This document shows, piece by piece, positions 35,842-44,595 of a DNA stretch of 64,000 bases (positions within the stretch are counted from its first letter, which is position 1; every line of letters starts with the position of its first letter). The notes below the pieces were generated by a model that was not told where the DNA came from, did no database searches, and saw only the letters and a program-made list of their open reading frames with translations. This stretch comes from an uncultured Mycoplasmatota bacterium (lineage in GTDB: Bacteria > Bacillota_I > Bacilli_A > RF39 > UBA660), in contig UQXO01000002.1 of NCBI GenBank assembly GCA_900545005.1, positions 1 through 64,000 on the forward strand, given 5' to 3'. Made by a program: the position numbers and the translations under genes.

Positions 35842-36444
35842 ATGGCAAGATATACTGGTGCACAATATAAGAAGTCACGTCATCTTGGTTTCTCTACTTT
35901 AGAAAATGGTAAAGAACTTGCAAGAAGACCTTATGCTCCTGGTATTCACGGACAAGATCGTAAGAGAAAGTTAAGTGAATATGGTGTTCAGTTACAAGAA
36001 AAACAAAAGGTAAGATTTATGTATGGTTTAAATGAAAAGCAATTTGCTAAAACATTTAAACGTGCTACTAAAATGGCTGGTATTACTGGTGAAAACTTAC
36101 TTCAACTTCTTGAGACTAGACTTGACAATGTAGTTTACCGTATGGGTATGGCTACTACTCGTCGTGGGGCTCGTCAAATCGTTAACCATGGTCATATTAC
36201 TGTTAATGGTATCAAAGTTGATATTCCTTCTTATACAGTAAAACCTGGTGATGTTGTTGCAGTTAAAGAACAATCTTTAGATCATCCTGCAATTAAAGCC
36301 GCTGTTGAAGCTACTTTAAATAGACCTGCTTATGTTGAATTTGATGCTAATAAGTTAACAGGAAAATATCTTCGTTATCCAGAAAGAAGCGAATTAAATC
36401 CTGATATTAATGAAGCATTAATAGTTGAATACTACAATAGATAG
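35842..36444 (+). CDS. rpsD: 30S ribosomal protein uS4
   Basis: Primary 16S rRNA-binding protein of the 30S subunit and usual translational regulator of its own operon. At 200 residues it is full length: MARYTGAQYKKSRHLG start, RRPYAPGIHGQ, the S4 RNA-binding domain LETRLDNVVYRMGMATTRRGARQIV in parts and VNGHITVNG-like RQIVNHGHITVNG. It lacks the N-terminal Cys zinc motif (a C-minus form). It is monocistronic, with its own promoter and terminator, and is the only highly expressed ribosomal gene in the window. Confidence 0.98.
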   Translation: MARYTGAQYKKSRHLGFSTLENGKELARRPYAPGIHGQDRKRKLSEYGVQLQEKQKVRFMYGLNEKQFAKTFKRATKMAGITGENLLQLLETRLDNVVYRMGMATTRRGARQIVNHGHITVNGIKVDIPSYTVKPGDVVAVKEQSLDHPAIKAAVEATLNRPAYVEFDANKLTGKYLRYPERSELNPDINEALIVEYYNR

Positions 36445-36453
36445 TAGATAAAG

Positions 36454-36482
36454 ACTCCAATCGAATTGATTGGAGTTTTTTA
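36454..36482 (+). terminator. rpsD terminator
   Basis: A perfect 9-bp stem (36454-36462 with 36468-36476), loop GAATT, then six T. Confidence 0.92.
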
Positions 36483-36488
36483 GCACTT

Positions 36489-36515
36489 AAAAGCAACCCT
36501 ACTCTTGGGGTTGCT
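36489..36515 (-). terminator. Terminator of the dNTPase/M16 operon
   Basis: AGCAACCC (36492-36499) pairs with GGGTTGCT (36508-36515). The minus-strand tail has only four T, so it is moderate. Confidence 0.5.
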
Positions 36516-37788
36516 CTTCTAAAGGATTCATAATAACAGTACAAACGGAATATGCTTTTAAGTCTTCAATAACTTTACTAGCAGTATCCATATTAAGACT
36601 TTTAATTATATCATAAGTATTAGTAATAAATTTATTATGTGTCATAATATTATCTTGAATCATATTATTTAAGTATTCTATGTCATCTAAACCATAGATA
36701 AAATCTGCAATATTACAACGGATTCTTCTTTCTAAACGTTTAGGGGTTAAATCCATATGATCATAATTTTCTTTTAATCTCTTCTCTATTTCATTTGGAT
36801 ACTTAGTCTCCGCATTAATATTAATTATTAGAAAATCATCTACTAAATAAGCATTAGTACTTAATTTGCTAATCAAATTACTCTCTAATAGTCTTTCTTT
36901 GATATCACTAGTTGTTCCGAAGTTAGCATTCAAGATAATTCTGGTATAGACAAGTTTTTCCATATCACTAATGTTACCTAAACTACTCTTTTTAATCTTA
37001 TAAGCTATTCTTAGTTTAGGAGTAGTAACATTTCCATTAACCGTAACTTTTTCTTCATTAACTGTTTCTTTTTCTTTAGGTTTAATCTTTAGGGGATTTA
37101 AATACTTAGGAAACTCTTTAGAATTTTGATTTTCTCTAATAATAACATCTAAGTAATCAGGATCAAAATTACCTGTTACGGTTAAAAACATATTACTAGG
37201 ATGATAAAAGGTATCATAGACTAAATTAATTTCTTCTAAAGTAATATTCTTAACATCTTCTTCATCCCCAGTAACATAATACTTTCTTTGATTATTATGG
37301 AAAAGAGCGTTATTTAAATGATAATATAATACTTGATAAGGATTATTCTTTCCCATTTTAACTTCATTAAGAATAATCTTACGCTCTTTTTCAATTAATT
37401 CTTTTGTAAAATAAGGAGTCTCTACATAATCTAGTAAATGCGTGATATTTTCTTTTAGATTAGCACTAGCTAAAACTTCATAAGCTGTATAATCAAAAGT
37501 CGTAAAAGCGTTTATAGATGATCCTAACTTATTATAGTAATCATGAGCAGTCTTATTGGGACCTTCATTAAACTTAACATGTTCTAAGAAGTGAGCAATT
37601 CCTTTAGAGACTTTTTGAGTTTCATTACCTATTTTAAACTCGGTATCAATGCTTCCATATTTAACAGATAATGTTGCATAGAAGTTAGAAACATTTGTTT
37701 GCGGCCACATAAAGACTTCTAAACCGTTATCTAGTTTATCATAGTAGATGGTTTCATTATATTTATTAATTGTTAGTTTTTTTAGCAT
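36499..37788 (-). CDS. ymfH: M16 zinc metallopeptidase, active subunit (YmfH-like)
   Basis: The 429-residue peptidase keeps the inverted zinc motif HFLEH (about residues 66-70) and the distal Glu in ERKIILNEVKM near residue 140, so it should be catalytic. Together with the next gene it matches the YmfF/YmfH pair of Bacillus, where one subunit is active and one is not. It overlaps that partner by 23 bases. The substrate is unknown; related pairs process peptides. Intracellular, no signal peptide. Confidence 0.88.
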   Translation of the reverse strand: MLKKLTINKYNETIYYDKLDNGLEVFMWPQTNVSNFYATLSVKYGSIDTEFKIGNETQKVSKGIAHFLEHVKFNEGPNKTAHDYYNKLGSSINAFTTFDYTAYEVLASANLKENITHLLDYVETPYFTKELIEKERKIILNEVKMGKNNPYQVLYYHLNNALFHNNQRKYYVTGDEEDVKNITLEEINLVYDTFYHPSNMFLTVTGNFDPDYLDVIIRENQNSKEFPKYLNPLKIKPKEKETVNEEKVTVNGNVTTPKLRIAYKIKKSSLGNISDMEKLVYTRIILNANFGTTSDIKERLLESNLISKLSTNAYLVDDFLIININAETKYPNEIEKRLKENYDHMDLTPKRLERRIRCNIADFIYGLDDIEYLNNMIQDNIMTHNKFITNTYDIIKSLNMDTASKVIEDLKAYSVCTVIMNPLEEQPQE

Positions 37789-39043
37789 TGGAACCTCCTA
37801 ATAAATAGATGGTATTTAGTTTAATCTTTTTTGATAAGGCCACTATTTCTTCTTTTGTTACGGTCGTAATTTCTTTTAATCTTTCATTTAAGAGCGGGGC
37901 TCCGGTTAGATTATGGAATAAATAGTTATCAAGAATACTAGTCTCGGTGTCCATACTACTCTTTATTTGATTTACTAAGGTATTCTTAGTAGCGGCTATC
38001 TCTTCCTCAGTAAATAAACCTTGTTGCATTTCTTTAAGAGCTTTATTTACTAATTTTACACAATAATCTTTATTCTCATAATCAATTCCTGCATACACAA
38101 TTAAAAGATTATCATGTTTCTGAAAGAGACTATAAGTCTGATAACACATACCATTATCTTCTCTTAGATACTGACATAGTTTATTACTTAAGGAACCATT
38201 TCCAAAGATAGAGTTAAAGTATCCCATTACATAATTTTTCTCTCTTATAGTTAAAGCATCTGTTTGATATAACATAATTAAACTAGATTGTTCATAAGGA
38301 CCAATCTCTTCTTTATCAATTATCTTTTTAACTGGTTTATTCTTTAGAAAATACTCTTCTTCAAGATGAGGAAGATAATTATTATGATAATTTTCTCTTA
38401 CTAAGGATGCTACCTTATCCATATCGGTATTTCCTATAAAATAGATATCACAAGCAAAGTCTTTTAAAAACTCTTGGTAATAATTATATAAATCCTCCGG
38501 AGTTATTCTATCTAGGGCTTCTATAGTCCCGGGATAATCAAAACTAGCAGGGTTATCCTTATCTAGAGTCTTAAAAGCTTGTCTAAAAGCATAAGTCGTA
38601 GGATTATCCTTATTATTTAGAATAGAAGTACGAAATAAATTCTTAATAACTTCAAAGTCTTTTAAATTAGCCTCTCCATTACTAAAATTGGGATTAAAGA
38701 TAAATTCAAAAGGAAATTTAATTACTTCTTCTAAGTACTTCTTATCAGTATATTTAGGATCTAAGAAATCTAAAATAAAATCTATAAAAAACATCTGTCC
38801 TACTCTAGTACTAGCTTCATAAAAGGAAGCATCATATAAGTCTTCTAGTTTTTCAATAACTTTCTTTCGTTTATTATATTTCTTTGAAGTATAGTTAAGA
38901 TAATCTCCTAAGAAGTTATTAATCGTTATCTCTTCATTATTTATTCTTTTCTTAAAGATGATCTCTAAATGACAAGTTTTAAATTTATCAGTCTTAATTG
39001 TATATAAGTTATAGGTATCATTTTTGTATACTTTGTATTCCAT
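37766..39043 (-). CDS. ymfF: M16 peptidase-like non-catalytic subunit (YmfF-like)
   Basis: The 425-residue M16 fold has no HxxEH motif: the matching segment reads INNFLGDYLNYTSKKY. The C-terminal M16 domain is present (YFNSIFGNGSLSNKLCQYLRE-type region about 270-295, in pieces). It would be the partner half of the heterodimer closing over substrate. It lies 44 bases after the beta-propeller-like membrane protein gene, with GGAGAC before the ATG. Confidence 0.85.
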   Translation of the reverse strand: MEYKVYKNDTYNLYTIKTDKFKTCHLEIIFKKRINNEEITINNFLGDYLNYTSKKYNKRKKVIEKLEDLYDASFYEASTRVGQMFFIDFILDFLDPKYTDKKYLEEVIKFPFEFIFNPNFSNGEANLKDFEVIKNLFRTSILNNKDNPTTYAFRQAFKTLDKDNPASFDYPGTIEALDRITPEDLYNYYQEFLKDFACDIYFIGNTDMDKVASLVRENYHNNYLPHLEEEYFLKNKPVKKIIDKEEIGPYEQSSLIMLYQTDALTIREKNYVMGYFNSIFGNGSLSNKLCQYLREDNGMCYQTYSLFQKHDNLLIVYAGIDYENKDYCVKLVNKALKEMQQGLFTEEEIAATKNTLVNQIKSSMDTETSILDNYLFHNLTGAPLLNERLKEITTVTKEEIVALSKKIKLNTIYLLGGSNAKKTNN

Positions 39044-39087
39044 AATCTATTTGTCTCCTAAATATAGTATGTCTTATGTTTTTATTT

Positions 39088-40857
39088 TTATTCTTCGATT
39101 TCTTTGGATAATTCTGGTTCATTTTCATTATTTTTTTCGACCGGATTATACCATTTACTTACTCCCTTATAAACAAGGTTAAGTTTACTTCCATTGATAC
39201 GGTATAAGTCTTGGGTTTTACTCTCTTCATCATAGTTTTTAGTCGCATACATTAAGTCATCGTTGATATAAATAAACGAATTAACATCATCGGCTAGTTT
39301 ACTATTAATAATACCATTATAAATAATAAGTTTTCCCGCATTATTAGCATAGTCTTTTAAATAGTATAAGGAGTTTTCTGATTCTGAGATTGTTAAATAT
39401 TCAGGATAAACATTGGTACTTACAACGCTACTCTTCCCATTATTAGCTATCTTTAAGGTATTAGATTCTCCATCTTTAACTAAGTAAACAAGACCCATAT
39501 CACTTCCCATTTTCTTAATACTAAGACTTAAATTTTCATCAAGAATTTTATATTCACTAGCATGTCTATTACTTACTTTACTATAATAAAGGGTATTATC
39601 TTCAGTAAAATAGATGCCATCACTCTTTAGATAGGTTACAACCGTATTATCGCTAACAGCTTCTTTAACTAAAGAAGTATCTATATCACTTTGATAATAA
39701 AGTCCATTTTCTTTTGTTGTCTCAATATCTTTTTTAAATTCTTCTAGAGAAGTATAATCAGCCAAATCAAAATTATTATTCCAGTTCATCTTGGTATAAA
39801 TAAGCATACGACTGGCAAGATCGTAAGTATAAACTTTATTAACTGAACTAGCAAGCAAAGTCGTAGTCTGATTATTTTGATAATACACATCAAAAGCACT
39901 TACGGTATAGTTTTTAGCATATTCACGCATCTTATTACGTTCATTTACTAAGGTCTCTTCAGCTTTTAATTTGGCTTTTTCTTCTTTTGATAATGATTCA
40001 TCATTAGATGCGACAAACTTTTTATCACTACTAGCTAGACTATCTTTAATATTATTATAGATATTTATGGTATCCTTAGTCTTCGCCGTATAAATAAACT
40101 TCGTAAAGTTAGCATTATAAGTTAATAAAGTATCTATATTTGTTAAGACTCTTTCATTATTAAAGTTGGTAAAATTATATAAATAGTAACTTAATGACTC
40201 ATCAGTATTAATAGTCGAATAAAGCATCTTCTTCCCATCTTTACTTAGAATAATATCTTCATAAGACTTAGCCACGGTATCAATAGTCTGATTATCAATA
40301 TCTTTAACTAAAAGAGAATTATCTTTCTCATAAATAACATAATCTAGAGAAACATCTAGAAGTTTCGTAACATTAGAATCTACTAAGTAACTAGAATTAT
40401 TCTTCCGATTATAGATATATAAGTCTTTGTTAGTCTCAATATAATAAACATACTTATCATCACTACTAAACCCATAACTAGAAGCTTTACTACTAAGAAG
40501 TTTCTTATCTTCGGTACTCGTGGTATCTAAAAGATACAAGTTATTAGAGTCAGTATACAAGATATGACGGATATCACTATTAGCATAGACAATATCAGTT
40601 TCTTTAATATCAGTAATATTATTAACATCATTATTACGAGTAATTACTCTTAGATGATTATCAGAGCCCATAAAGACAAAGGGATAATCAGGAGTAATAT
40701 TCGTACGGAATAAGCTACCTACTAAGAGTAAAAAAATAGATAAGAACATAATGCTAAAAACGATTAAGTAAGACTTAGACGATTTGACTATGTGATTAGT
40801 TCTTATTTCTTCTTCAGTTATTGTTAAATTTTTTTCTTTATTTTTTTTCTTTTGCAC
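39088..40857 (-). CDS. Membrane-anchored beta-propeller-like protein, unknown
   Basis: The 589-residue protein has a cytoplasmic N-terminus, one membrane helix (about 32-50) and a long extracytoplasmic domain. That domain repeats short beta units such as DDKYVYYIETNKDLYIYNR and DSNNLYLLDTT, typical of TolB/WD40-like propellers. A Lys/Glu-rich helical insertion lies about 270-300. The C-terminus is acidic. Function unknown. It sits between the HD dNTPase and M16 genes in one operon. Confidence 0.78.
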   Translation of the reverse strand: MQKKKNKEKNLTITEEEIRTNHIVKSSKSYLIVFSIMFLSIFLLLVGSLFRTNITPDYPFVFMGSDNHLRVITRNNDVNNITDIKETDIVYANSDIRHILYTDSNNLYLLDTTSTEDKKLLSSKASSYGFSSDDKYVYYIETNKDLYIYNRKNNSSYLVDSNVTKLLDVSLDYVIYEKDNSLLVKDIDNQTIDTVAKSYEDIILSKDGKKMLYSTINTDESLSYYLYNFTNFNNERVLTNIDTLLTYNANFTKFIYTAKTKDTINIYNNIKDSLASSDKKFVASNDESLSKEEKAKLKAEETLVNERNKMREYAKNYTVSAFDVYYQNNQTTTLLASSVNKVYTYDLASRMLIYTKMNWNNNFDLADYTSLEEFKKDIETTKENGLYYQSDIDTSLVKEAVSDNTVVTYLKSDGIYFTEDNTLYYSKVSNRHASEYKILDENLSLSIKKMGSDMGLVYLVKDGESNTLKIANNGKSSVVSTNVYPEYLTISESENSLYYLKDYANNAGKLIIYNGIINSKLADDVNSFIYINDDLMYATKNYDEESKTQDLYRINGSKLNLVYKGVSKWYNPVEKNNENEPELSKEIEE

Positions 40858-40902
40858 AATAAAACACCTCTACTTATATTATCATATTAAACTAATAAAA
40901 AG

Positions 40903-42030
40903 TCAATTTAACTTTTCATACTCACTCTTTAAGAAACGATCAGTCATTCCGGCTATATAGTCAATTACTACGCGCTCCAGGCTAGTATTTTTCTTATAAT
41001 CTTCATTCATATATTTATAAAAATAGATATAGATATGACTAGTCTCGTTGTGCGTCTTTAAGTCAGATAGACTACTTTTAAAGACTTTATTAAACATTTC
41101 TTCCCATTTATCTAAAGTTTTGGAAGAATTTACTTTACTATAAATGTGTTCATAATTGAATTTCTTAAGATTAGATAGACATCTAAAAGCTTCAGGACTC
41201 ATTGCAATATAATCTTTATTAATACTGTTTTTTATGATGTCATTAATAAAGTAGTTAACAATCTCTTTATTAGTAAGTCCTGTAATCTGGATGATATCTT
41301 TGGGAAGCTCACTTCGTTTTAGAAAATTTAAGCGAATAGCATCTTCAATATCCCGACCTAAGTAGCTTATAATATCACTAATCCTAACGACACATCCTTC
41401 TAGAGTCATCGGAATAAGTGAGGTATTAGCATCTTTATCTTGATAAGTTCTATAATATTCTTGGAAGACTTCTTCTTTAGTCTTAGGAACAGGTTTATAA
41501 CAAGATAGTTCGAGCTCACCATTATGACACATAATAGCATCAATTACTTGGACGGTTAAGTTAAGACCAGAACCTTTATTTTCTAGAAATTCTAATTTGC
41601 GGACACTTTGGATATTATGATTAAAATAGCCTTCCCCTACTCTTAGGGAGATTCTATTCAAAATGGCTTCCCCAGCATGGCCAAAAGGCGTATGACCAAT
41701 ATCATGACCTAAGGAGGCCGCTTCGATTAAGTCTTCATTAAGTCTTAGGGCTCGCCCAATTGTCCTAGCAATCTTGCTAACAAGTTGGACATGAGTACTA
41801 CGACGAGTAATATTATCATTTAAGGTATCACTAAATACTTGAGTTTTATTAATATAACGCGTATAGGCTAAAGAATAAATAATTCGGTCGATATCATGAA
41901 AATATGGTGGGCGGATGTCTTCAGGCTCTGGTTTTACACGGTAAGCATCTTTATTCTTAGTGGCTAGAGGGCCTAAAAAGGTATCGTGATTCATATTTTC
42001 TTTAATCATTTCTATAGTCTTTGTATCCAT
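40903..42030 (-). CDS. dGTPase-like HD-domain deoxynucleoside triphosphate triphosphohydrolase
   Basis: The 375-residue HD phosphohydrolase would split dNTPs to nucleoside and triphosphate. Visible are the first metal His in RRSTHVQLVSKIART, the HD pair in LGHDIGHTPFGHAGE and the downstream Asp in RISDIISYLGRD. I start at ATG 42030, with GGTG 8 bases before it; two more in-frame starts (42036, 42069) have worse spacing. It is the first gene of the operon leading to the M16 pair. Such enzymes balance dNTP pools and can restrict phages. Confidence 0.92.
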   Translation of the reverse strand: MDTKTIEMIKENMNHDTFLGPLATKNKDAYRVKPEPEDIRPPYFHDIDRIIYSLAYTRYINKTQVFSDTLNDNITRRSTHVQLVSKIARTIGRALRLNEDLIEAASLGHDIGHTPFGHAGEAILNRISLRVGEGYFNHNIQSVRKLEFLENKGSGLNLTVQVIDAIMCHNGELELSCYKPVPKTKEEVFQEYYRTYQDKDANTSLIPMTLEGCVVRISDIISYLGRDIEDAIRLNFLKRSELPKDIIQITGLTNKEIVNYFINDIIKNSINKDYIAMSPEAFRCLSNLKKFNYEHIYSKVNSSKTLDKWEEMFNKVFKSSLSDLKTHNETSHIYIYFYKYMNEDYKKNTSLERVVIDYIAGMTDRFLKSEYEKLN

Positions 42031-42063
42031 TTTCATCACCGAGATTATTGTAACAAAAAAAGA

Positions 42064-42091
42064 TTGCAAATACTAGGATTTATGTTAAAAT
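42064..42091 (+). promoter_or_regulatory. Promoter of the 191-residue protein gene
   Basis: TTGCAA (42064-42069), a 16-base spacer and TAAAAT (42086-42091). Confidence 0.5.
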
Positions 42092-42108
42092 AACCCCAGG
42101 TGGTTTTG

Positions 42109-42684
42109 ATGGATTTTGGAAATAATGTTGTTGTAGTTAATGGGATTTTAAGAACTAAGGATGAGGCTAGAAAACTATATTATGATGCTTTTGATTATAA
42201 TATGGTAACACTTTTAATTCCCGATAATCAAGAAGGCTTTATATTTTACCCTCAGCTTAATCTTGGGTATAAAGGCGATAAAGATTATTATACTTCTTTA
42301 GGACATGCAAAGTGTTTTGAAAAAATTAATAATTTATTATTAAGAGATAAGATGAATAATTATGCAATTAAAGATTTTGGTAAAATTCAGTCTCGCACTT
42401 TCATCGCTAGTAAATTTGTCGAAAAAGGAGCCGGCGTTATTATGCGTACTAGTAAAGATAATTTTGTACTTATTTTCCCTGGTTTAAATGATAATCGGGA
42501 AAAAAATATTCTGATGTGTGATAATGCTTTAAAGTTAATTGATTTATTAAAGGTTGATTTAACGAAGGGATGTTTTCAAATCAATGGGCAAATAATTTTT
42601 AATATTGAAGATTTCAAGGAATATTATAATCTTTTAAAAACATATGATCATCCTAAAAAAAGATATCGTAGAATAAGTAAGTAA
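42109..42684 (+). CDS. Hypothetical protein, 191 residues
   Basis: A soluble protein with mixed alpha/beta prediction and no known motif. The ATG at 42109 has AGGTGG five bases before it; the in-frame GTG at 42100 lies inside that site. The LIPDNQEGFIFYPQLNLGYKG segment and the conserved-looking GAGVIMRTSKDNFVLIFPG (about 108-126) suggest a compact domain. It is monocistronic, divergent from the dNTPase gene, with a terminator at 42721. Confidence 0.65.
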   Translation: MDFGNNVVVVNGILRTKDEARKLYYDAFDYNMVTLLIPDNQEGFIFYPQLNLGYKGDKDYYTSLGHAKCFEKINNLLLRDKMNNYAIKDFGKIQSRTFIASKFVEKGAGVIMRTSKDNFVLIFPGLNDNREKNILMCDNALKLIDLLKVDLTKGCFQINGQIIFNIEDFKEYYNLLKTYDHPKKRYRRISK

Positions 42685-42720
42685 AGATAGTTGTGATATG
42701 GCGTGAAGTTGTAAGATAAA

Positions 42721-42753
42721 AGTAGACACAAAAAAGATGTGTTTACTTTTTCT
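42721..42753 (+). terminator. Terminator of the 191-residue protein gene
   Basis: A 10-bp stem (42721-42730 with 42738-42747, one G-T pair) and T-rich tail. The reading frame of the next gene could be extended into this hairpin, which argues against that longer start. Confidence 0.8.
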
Positions 42754-42837
42754 TTTATTATTCTAATAATTGTAGTAAAATATTTACTTGGTATTAGCTT
42801 TAGAAAAATATATTATTTTTTAAAGAAAGAGAGAGTA

Positions 42838-43578
42838 ATGATGAAAAATAATATCAAAAAGCTGCAAACAGAAATTTATAAAATCCAATGTAAAAATTGG
42901 ATTAAAAATACGGCAAAAGGCACCAGTTCAGCCGGAAAAATCTTAGAAAATTTATTATCCAAAGAGGATGATAATCTAATTATAGCAGACTATTATGGCA
43001 TAGAATTAAAAACCAAGTTAATAAATAGTGAACCTTATATCAGTTTATTTTCAATGGTTCCTGATAATAGACCATTAATAATTAAAGAAATCCTAGATAA
43101 ATATGGTTGGCCTAGCCGCAAAGACCGAAGGTATAAAGTGTTTTTTGGTAAAATTACTGGAGATAAATTCTCTAAAATTGGTTTATTTAACGAATTCAAA
43201 TTAGAAATTGACCGAGACCACCAAGTAGTTTGGTTGCTAGTAAGAAATATATATTTAGGGAAAATTAATAAAACTATCTCGTGGTCTTTTGAGCAATTAG
43301 AAAATCGGTTAAAAATGAAATTATCTTATTTAGCAATAATCCCCGTTAAAAAAAGACTTTATAACAATGAAATTTATTATAAATATCACAATCCTAAAAT
43401 ATATAAATTTAAAGATTTTTATACTTTTTTAGAATTATTGCGTACGGGGGTAATTAGAATTAATATGAAAATAAGTTTCTATACTTCGGAAGAAAAGTAT
43501 GGAAAAATTCAGGATAAAGGTACTGCCTTTGAAATTCAAGACAAAGACATTGAAAAATTGTTTACGATAATCTCTTAA
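42838..43578 (+). CDS. MvaI/BcnI-family PD-(D/E)XK endonuclease, orphan
   Basis: The 246-residue protein fits the MvaI/BcnI restriction-endonuclease family, relatives of MutH: Glu37 in GKILENLL, then Asp51-x4-Glu56-Leu-Lys58 (ADYYGIELKTK) and the ISLFSMVPD segment after it. All catalytic positions are present. The start is ATG 42838 (or 42841), with AAAGAGAG upstream; earlier starts fall in the previous terminator. No methyltransferase gene is within 10 kb on either side, so it is either a solitary nuclease, a remnant of a restriction-modification unit, or a nicking/repair enzyme. Family call by motif memory. Confidence 0.75.
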   Translation: MMKNNIKKLQTEIYKIQCKNWIKNTAKGTSSAGKILENLLSKEDDNLIIADYYGIELKTKLINSEPYISLFSMVPDNRPLIIKEILDKYGWPSRKDRRYKVFFGKITGDKFSKIGLFNEFKLEIDRDHQVVWLLVRNIYLGKINKTISWSFEQLENRLKMKLSYLAIIPVKKRLYNNEIYYKYHNPKIYKFKDFYTFLELLRTGVIRINMKISFYTSEEKYGKIQDKGTAFEIQDKDIEKLFTIIS

Positions 43579-43591
43579 TTAGCAATCATAG

Positions 43592-43614
43592 ATTTCATCC
43601 TAAAACGATGAAAT
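43592..43614. terminator. Possible terminator between convergent genes
   Basis: Perfect 8-bp stem (43592-43599 with 43607-43614), loop of 7; tails are only loosely T-rich. Confidence 0.4.
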
Positions 43615-43623
43615 TATGACTTT

Positions 43624-44232
43624 TTATTTAATATATTTATTAACTATTTCATTTAGATGCATCATTTGTTTATCTAATTCTTTAATAATTAGAGAGTTTT
43701 CATACATCTTATCATAAACTTCTAAGGGAATTTTATCAGCATTATTAAATTTATATTCGATTTTATGATCAAGACTAGCCCAGAAGTCCATAGCAACTAT
43801 TCGTACTTGAATTTCTCCTTCAATGTATTTAGTCTTACCATCAAGATAAACTGGTATTAAGACATTAATATGATAAGAGATATAGCCAGTATCTTTAGGT
43901 TCTTTTATATAGTCTTGTTGACAGACAATTATTAAGTCTTGACTATTTCTTAAGATGCTTACGATATCATAGACATCGCTTAAGAAAGATACTACTATTC
44001 TAATACCAACAACATCATGGATGTTCTTCTTAATATTAGAAGCCGTATAAGAATAGCCCTTACTCTTTAGTTTTTTCTTAATACTATCTTCACTTTTTAT
44101 TCTAGACTTAATATGTTCAACAGGATTATAACCGTGTTTTAAAACAAACTCATCCATTAAAATATTTATTTCAGTTTCTAACATCTGAAGAGCATATTTG
44201 TAATAAGAAAATAATTTTTCTTTATCGTTCAT
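43624..44232 (-). CDS. Small alarmone synthetase, RelQ/YjbM-type (RelA/SpoT domain)
   Basis: This 202-residue synthetase-only protein would make (p)ppGpp from GTP/GDP and ATP. Visible motifs are EHIKSRIKSEDSIKKKL (basic substrate region), HDVVGIRIVV, the GYISYHI segment (family GYRSxH) and EGEIQVRIVAMDFWASLDHKIEYK in parts, with the Glu that follows IE-GEIQVR. No hydrolase, TGS or ACT domain. AGAAAGGAG precedes the ATG. The Arg of GYRS is replaced by Ile, which may affect activity. Clear family, exact activity unsure. Confidence 0.88.
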   Translation of the reverse strand: MNDKEKLFSYYKYALQMLETEINILMDEFVLKHGYNPVEHIKSRIKSEDSIKKKLKSKGYSYTASNIKKNIHDVVGIRIVVSFLSDVYDIVSILRNSQDLIIVCQQDYIKEPKDTGYISYHINVLIPVYLDGKTKYIEGEIQVRIVAMDFWASLDHKIEYKFNNADKIPLEVYDKMYENSLIIKELDKQMMHLNEIVNKYIK

Positions 44233-44311
44233 TTAGATACTCCTTTCTACTCTATACAATTATTCTATAAACTCATATTCTTCCTTAGAACCTGTTTGGG
44301 ACTAAGGGGGG

Positions 44312-44341
44312 AAAAAAAATACCGTATATGTAATACGATAT
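44312..44341 (-). terminator. Terminator of the tRNA pair
   Basis: A 9-bp stem with one G-T pair and a T8 tail on the minus strand, 15 bases after tRNA-Pro. Confidence 0.75.
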
Positions 44342-44355
44342 TAATAAACAATAAA

Positions 44356-44432
44356 TGGTCGGGAAGACAGGATTCGAACCTGCGACCCCCTGGTCCCAAA
44401 CCAGGTGCACTACCAAGCTGTGCTACTTCCCG
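44356..44432 (-). tRNA. tRNA-Pro: tRNA-Pro (anticodon UGG)
   Basis: Read on the minus strand: acceptor CGGGAAG pairs with CTTCCCG, the anticodon loop is TTTGGGA with TGG, the T loop is GTTCGAATC, and the 3' CCA is encoded. Second of a two-tRNA transcript. Confidence 0.95.
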
Positions 44433-44438
44433 AAACGA

Positions 44439-44515
44439 TGGTGCGCCCAAAGGGAGTCGAACCCCTAACCTTTAGATCCGTAGTCTAACGCTCTATCCAA
44501 TTGCGCTATGGGTGC
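44439..44515 (-). tRNA. tRNA-Arg: tRNA-Arg (anticodon ACG)
   Basis: Minus strand, 77 bases with encoded CCA. The anticodon stem TTAGA/TCTAA encloses CTACGGA (anticodon ACG, read as ICG), and the T loop is GTTCGACTC. The acceptor GCACCCA faces TGGGCGC, giving an A-C mismatch at pair 3-70 where a G-C is usual. Confidence 0.94.
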
Positions 44516-44550
44516 ATAAACTTTCAACGCAATATAATTGTATAATTAAT

Positions 44551-44583
44551 CAACGAAAAAAGCAAGTTTTTTCTTGCTTTTTT
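44551..44583. terminator. Terminator of the RsmA-like methylase gene
   Basis: Stem AAAAAAGCAAG/CTTGCTTTTTT with T runs on both strands; it follows the methylase stop at 44596 and precedes the tRNAs. Confidence 0.8.
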
Positions 44584-44595
44584 AATACTTTTTTA

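Noticed and set aside
35533..35865. 110-residue minus-strand open frame between the Tad-like operon and rpsD
   Set aside because: It runs antisense through the rpsD promoter and leader and into rpsD, has no ribosome binding site and overlaps the start of the real neighbouring gene.
42739..42837. Longer N-terminus for the MvaI/BcnI-like protein, adding a hydrophobic helix
   Set aside because: The extra codons overlap the previous gene's terminator and have no ribosome binding site; the family start begins near 42838.
44265..44450. 61-residue open frame across tRNA-Pro
   Set aside because: This is the familiar false protein read through a tRNA gene; the tRNA fold is unambiguous.
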